This document shows positions 8,300 through 10,712 of a stretch of DNA of 10,712 nucleotides, piece by piece. Position numbers and translations under genes: made by a program. The DNA is from Pseudomonadota bacterium (GTDB lineage: Bacteria > Pseudomonadota > Alphaproteobacteria > Caulobacterales > Caulobacteraceae). Each line of letters begins with the position of its first letter. Positions within the stretch are counted from its first letter, which is position 1. The stretch lies in NCBI GenBank assembly GCA_023434015.1, contig JAEYTM010000301.1, forward strand, positions 1-10,712, given 5' to 3'. Under the pieces are notes generated by a model that saw only the letters and a program-made list of their open reading frames with translations, was not told the DNA's origin and made no database searches.

Positions 8300-9456
8300 T
8301 AAGCTACTCCTGCCGCGACAGGCGCGCGCCGGCGCGCCGAATGCCGCTCATGCGCCTCGAACCAGGCTTCGACGAACCTGTTCCAGTCGCTTTCCTGTGT
8401 GTTCCAGCCGCCGCTGACGCGGATCGCGCAGCCGGCGAGATCGCCCTGGCCCATGGCGGCCAGGACGTGACTTTCCTTCACCTTGCCCGACGAACAGGCC
8501 GAGCCCGCGCTGACCATCACGCCCGCCAGGTCGAGGGCCATCACCTGACGATCGGAGGCGAAGCCGTCCGTTGCGAGGCAGAGCGTGTTGGGCAGACGGT
8601 TCGCGCCGTCGCCCATCACTACGCAACCGGCCGCCTTCAGACGCGCGGCGACCGCGTCGCGCCAGCGGGCCTGATCCGCGGCCGCGTCCAGACCTTCGCG
8701 CGCGATGCGGGCGGCGACGCCCAGGCCGGCGATGCCCGGGACATTCTCGGTGCCCGCCCGGCGGCCGCGTTCCTGCCCGCCGCCATGCTGGCGTCGCACA
8801 AGGGTGGCGCGGGGCCCGAACGTCAGGCCCCCTACGCCCTGGGGCGCGCCGAGCTTGTGACCGGAGAAGCTGAGCGTGTCGGCGCCCAGGGCGCGACTAT
8901 CGACGGGAATCTTGCCGACGGCCGAAATGGCGTCGACGTGCAGCCAGCCGTCCGCCGCACGGACGATCTCCGACGCCTCGCGAACCGGCTGGATGACGCC
9001 GGTCTCGTTGTTGGCCAGCATCAGGGCGACGAACGGGCGACCGTCAGCGACGCTCCAGGCAGCCAGCCGCTCACGCAACCAGCCAAGGTCGGCGACGCCG
9101 TTGGCGTCGACCGGCAGATATTCGACCGGCAGGCCGCAGGCCCGGGCGGCCTCGACGATGGTGGCGTGCTCGATGGCCGACACGATCAGCCGCCGCGAGC
9201 CGGTGGCGATGGCGCTGTCGATCGCCAGACCGTTGGCTTCCGCGCCGCCGCTGGTGAAGACTACGGTCGAGGCCGGCGCGGAGATCAAGGCGGCGACCTC
9301 GTCCCGGGCCTGTTCCATCAGGGCGCGGGCGGCCCGGCCAGCGGCGTGGACCGACGACGGATTGCCGCCCGCCTCAAGGGCGCGGACGACCGCCGCGGCG
9401 GCCTCGGGCCGCACCGGAGCGGTGGCGTTGTAGTCGAGATAGACGGCGGCTGTCAT
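8299..9456 (-). CDS. Group I cysteine desulfurase, NifS/IscS-like
   Basis: This 385-residue PLP enzyme releases sulfur from cysteine. Group I features are an N-terminal YLDYNATAPVRPEA, the PLP Lys201 in SFSGHKLGAPQGVGG, and the active Cys321 on the longer loop SAGSACSSGKVKESHVLAAM. The RAGTENVPGIAGLG segment is also typical. Group I enzymes can usually give sulfur directly to a scaffold or tRNA enzyme without SufE. The IRVSGGWNT segment near the end has Gly where IscS proteins more often have Leu; its effect is unclear. The C-terminal tail (SARRRAPVAAGVA) is basic and lacks the conserved IscS ending. ATG 9456 overlaps the iscR stop as ATGA; the longer open frame upstream lies over iscR and is rejected. 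Together with sufS it makes two desulfurases in one operon. It may be named iscS, nifS or sufS2 in relatives. Confidence 0.92.
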
Positions 9457-9890
9457 GCGGCCCGCCGATTGGCGCCCAGGCGCCCCGTGACCACGTCGGC
9501 CAGACTGACGGAGGCCAGATAGTGCTCGATCTGGTGGCCGAGGTCCTCCCACAGATCGTGGGTCAGGCAGCGCTCGCCCTTCAGCATGCAACCCTTGCCC
9601 TGGGTGGCGCAGCGGGTCGCCCGCATCGGCTCGTCCACGGCATGGACGATCTCGGCGATGGTGGTCTCGTCAGCGGTCCGCGCGAGGCGATAGCCGCCGC
9701 CGGGGCCGCGGGCGCTCTTCACCAGGCCCTTGCGGCGCAGCCGGGCGAAGAGCTGCTCCAGGTAGGACAGCGATATTTCCTGGCGTGCCGCGATCTCCGC
9801 CAGCGCGACCGCCCGCTCGGGGCCGGATTCCCGGCGCGCGAGGTCGGCCATCGCCATCACAGCGTAGCGACCTTTCGTGGAGAGGCGCAT
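9453..9890 (-). CDS. iscR: Rrf2-family Fe-S cluster-sensing regulator IscR
   Basis: IscR is a DNA-binding homodimer that senses Fe-S cluster supply through its own [2Fe-2S] cluster, and in many bacteria represses its own operon when clusters are plentiful. The 145-residue protein begins MRLSTKGRYAVMAM and has a winged helix with the recognition helix ISLSYLEQLFARLRRKGLV (40-58), nearly identical to E. coli IscR and keeping the glutamate (Glu45) equivalent to E. coli Glu43. A GPGGGYRLAR wing follows. Cluster ligands are visible as Cys94, Cys101, Cys108 and His111; the spacing is six residues between cysteines, against five in E. coli. ATG 9890 is chosen because the family starts there; an open frame reaching 10019 gives only non-family residues. 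The Shine-Dalgarno sequence is weak. It is the first gene of the suf operon and divergent from the hydrolase. Confidence 0.93.
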   Translation of the reverse strand: MRLSTKGRYAVMAMADLARRESGPERAVALAEIAARQEISLSYLEQLFARLRRKGLVKSARGPGGGYRLARTADETTIAEIVHAVDEPMRATRCATQGKGCMLKGERCLTHDLWEDLGHQIEHYLASVSLADVVTGRLGANRRAA

Positions 9891-9912
9891 GGTGTTGACC
9901 CAGTGCAGTTTT

Positions 9913-9960
9913 CGCGCGCATCGCGGCCGGCCTATGCTACAAGCCGCCGCCTTGCGCGCG
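9913..9960 (-). promoter_or_regulatory. Strong stem-loop in the presumed iscR leader
   Basis: Arms at 9913-9920 (CGCGCGCA) and 9953-9960 (TGCGCGCG) are perfectly complementary over 8 bp. Inside, after a 2x2 mismatch, 9923-9927 pairs with 9946-9950, and 9929-9931 with 9943-9945, leaving an 11-base AT-richer loop (CTATGCTACAA). The structure ends 22 bases before the iscR ATG. No T-run follows on either side, so a simple intrinsic terminator is unlikely. It could shape mRNA stability or translation of iscR. GC-rich DNA makes hairpins easily, so function is unproven. Confidence 0.4.
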
Positions 9961-9990
9961 GGGTGGAGCCCGGTCCGGCCGGATGGCCGC

Positions 9991-10019
9991 GACTTAGGAA
10001 GACCAAGCGCAGTAGTCAA
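9991..10019 (-). promoter_or_regulatory. Probable promoter of the iscR-suf operon
   Basis: Reading the minus strand, TTGACTA (10019-10013) is followed after 14 bases by CCTAAGTC (9998-9991). This fits the Caulobacter housekeeping promoter pattern TTGACGS, 10-14 bases, GCTANAWC: the -35 has its first five bases, and the -10 matches at C, T, A, W and the final C. Transcription would begin near 9984, giving an iscR leader of about 95 bases. It is the best promoter candidate in the divergent region on this strand. Not confirmed experimentally. Confidence 0.55.
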
Positions 10020-10023
10020 GTAT
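10013..10023 (-). promoter_or_regulatory. Candidate IscR half-site over the -35 of the iscR promoter
   Basis: The minus strand reads ATACTTGACTA, which matches all 11 bases of the left half of the E. coli type 1 IscR consensus (ATASYYGACTR). The mirrored second half is poorly kept. The element covers the -35 region of the candidate iscR promoter and lies 28 bases before the hydrolase start codon, so bound IscR could repress its own operon and perhaps affect the divergent gene. A degenerate site or a chance match to the -35 is possible. Confidence 0.45.
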
Positions 10024-10051
10024 TCCGAGCGGCGACGTTACGAGGGATTGC

Positions 10052-10702
10052 ATGCCAGAGGTGGTTCTGACCGGTGCGGCCGGACGGATTGAAGGCCGGT
10101 ACACTCAGGGCAAGAGCGAGACGGCCCCCGTCGCGCTGATCCTGCACCCGCACCCGAAGGCCGGCGGCCAGATGAACAATCCGGTCACGGTGCAGCTCTT
10201 CCACCTGTTCATGAAGCGCGGCTTCTCGGTCCTGCGGTTCAACTTCCGCGGCGTCGGCCGCAGCCAGGGCGAGTTCGACTCGGGCATCGGCGAACTGGCC
10301 GATGCGGCCACCGCCCTCGACTGGCTGCAGACCACCAACCCTGCCGCCTCCCAATGCTGGGTCGCCGGCTATTCGTTCGGGGCTTGGGTGGGCATGCAGC
10401 TGCTGATGCGCCGGCCCGAGACCGACGGCTTCATCTCCGTCTCGCCGCCGACCAACGCCTACGACTTCTCGTTCCTCGCGCCCTGCCCGGCCTCCGGCCT
10501 GATCCTGCACGGCGGCGCCGACACCGTCGTGCCGCCGGTCGAGGTGGAACGGGTGGTCTCGAAACTGCGCACCCAGAAGGGCATCGTCATCGACTACGAC
10601 GTGGTCGAGGGCTCGACCCACTTCTGGATGGAAAGCCTGCCGGAAGTCGAAAGCCGCGTCGGGGCCTATCTCGACAAGCGTCTGGCCGCCGAGCCGGCCT
10701 GA
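10052..10702 (+). CDS. Alpha/beta hydrolase, COG2945-type
   Basis: A 216-residue cytosolic serine hydrolase of the alpha/beta fold; the substrate is unknown (esters, thioesters or peptides are possible). The nucleophile is Ser108 in the elbow GYSFGAW, with Asp157 in LHGGADTVVPP and His190 in GSTHFW completing the triad. The LHPHPKAGGQMNNPV segment (31-45) and VLRFNFRGVGRSQGEFD (60-76) are hallmarks of the short predicted hydrolases grouped in COG2945; the HPHP segment would form part of the oxyanion region. There is no signal peptide and no lid domain. ATG 10052 follows GAGGG (10042-10046) by 5 bases. It is transcribed away from iscR, sharing a 161-base regulatory gap, so it may belong to the IscR regulon. 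No clear promoter of its own was found. The gene ends 10 bases before the window edge. Confidence 0.9.
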   Translation: MPEVVLTGAAGRIEGRYTQGKSETAPVALILHPHPKAGGQMNNPVTVQLFHLFMKRGFSVLRFNFRGVGRSQGEFDSGIGELADAATALDWLQTTNPAASQCWVAGYSFGAWVGMQLLMRRPETDGFISVSPPTNAYDFSFLAPCPASGLILHGGADTVVPPVEVERVVSKLRTQKGIVIDYDVVEGSTHFWMESLPEVESRVGAYLDKRLAAEPA

Positions 10703-10712
10703 GCCGGTCGTG

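Noticed and set aside
8341..9522. A 393-codon plus-strand open frame antisense to the group I desulfurase
   Set aside because: Mirror of a well-supported coding region; the translation resembles no protein.
9933..9943. TATGCTACAAG as a plus-strand -10 element for the hydrolase
   Set aside because: GCTACAAG resembles the Caulobacter -10, but no -35 lies at the right spacing, and the bases form the loop of the leader hairpin.
9891..10019. Upstream extension of iscR to 188 residues
   Set aside because: IscR proteins start at MRLSTKGRYAV; the extension would cover the promoter region and shows no family similarity.

Overview
The window is GC-rich, tightly packed bacterial DNA that looks like an alphaproteobacterial chromosome, most likely Caulobacteraceae (Caulobacter/Phenylobacterium type). 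Three things suggest this: the protein sequences; the gene set of DEAD-box helicase tail, soluble GGDEF protein and an IscR-led SUF operon; and a promoter ahead of iscR that fits the Caulobacter housekeeping pattern (TTGAC-type -35, 14-base spacer, CTA-type -10). From memory, C. crescentus carries rhlB, dgcB and the suf genes close together. That resemblance is recall and was not checked here.

Left part, plus strand (1-2315): the end of a DEAD-box RNA helicase with an Arg/Asp/Gly-rich tail, then a cytosolic diguanylate cyclase (probable DgcB) with an intact GGEEF site but no recognisable inhibitory RxxD site, then a PaaG-like crotonase-fold enzyme that lacks both glutamates of true enoyl-CoA hydratases.

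Middle part, minus strand (2302-9890): an iron-sulfur cluster assembly operon read right to left as iscR, a group I cysteine desulfurase, sufB, an unrecognised 134-residue gene, sufC, sufD, sufS, sufT, sufA, and after a 60-base gap a small two-helix membrane protein. Every junction from iscR to sufA overlaps or is separated by at most 2 bases, which implies one transcript with translational coupling. SufS (and perhaps the second desulfurase) would supply sulfur, SufBCD is the scaffold, SufA and SufT act in carrying or maturation, and IscR senses cluster status. The operon's last gene overlaps the crotonase gene tail to tail by 14 bases.

Right part (9891-10712): a 161-base divergent regulatory region holds a candidate iscR promoter, an 11-base match to half of the E. 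coli type 1 IscR site, and a strong stem-loop in the presumed iscR leader. It separates iscR from a plus-strand alpha/beta hydrolase of the COG2945 type.

No tRNA, rRNA, CRISPR array, insertion sequence or phage gene was seen. The most interesting unknown is the gene between sufB and sufC. Overall this is a well-understood pathway with some unexplained additions, not a clearly new system.
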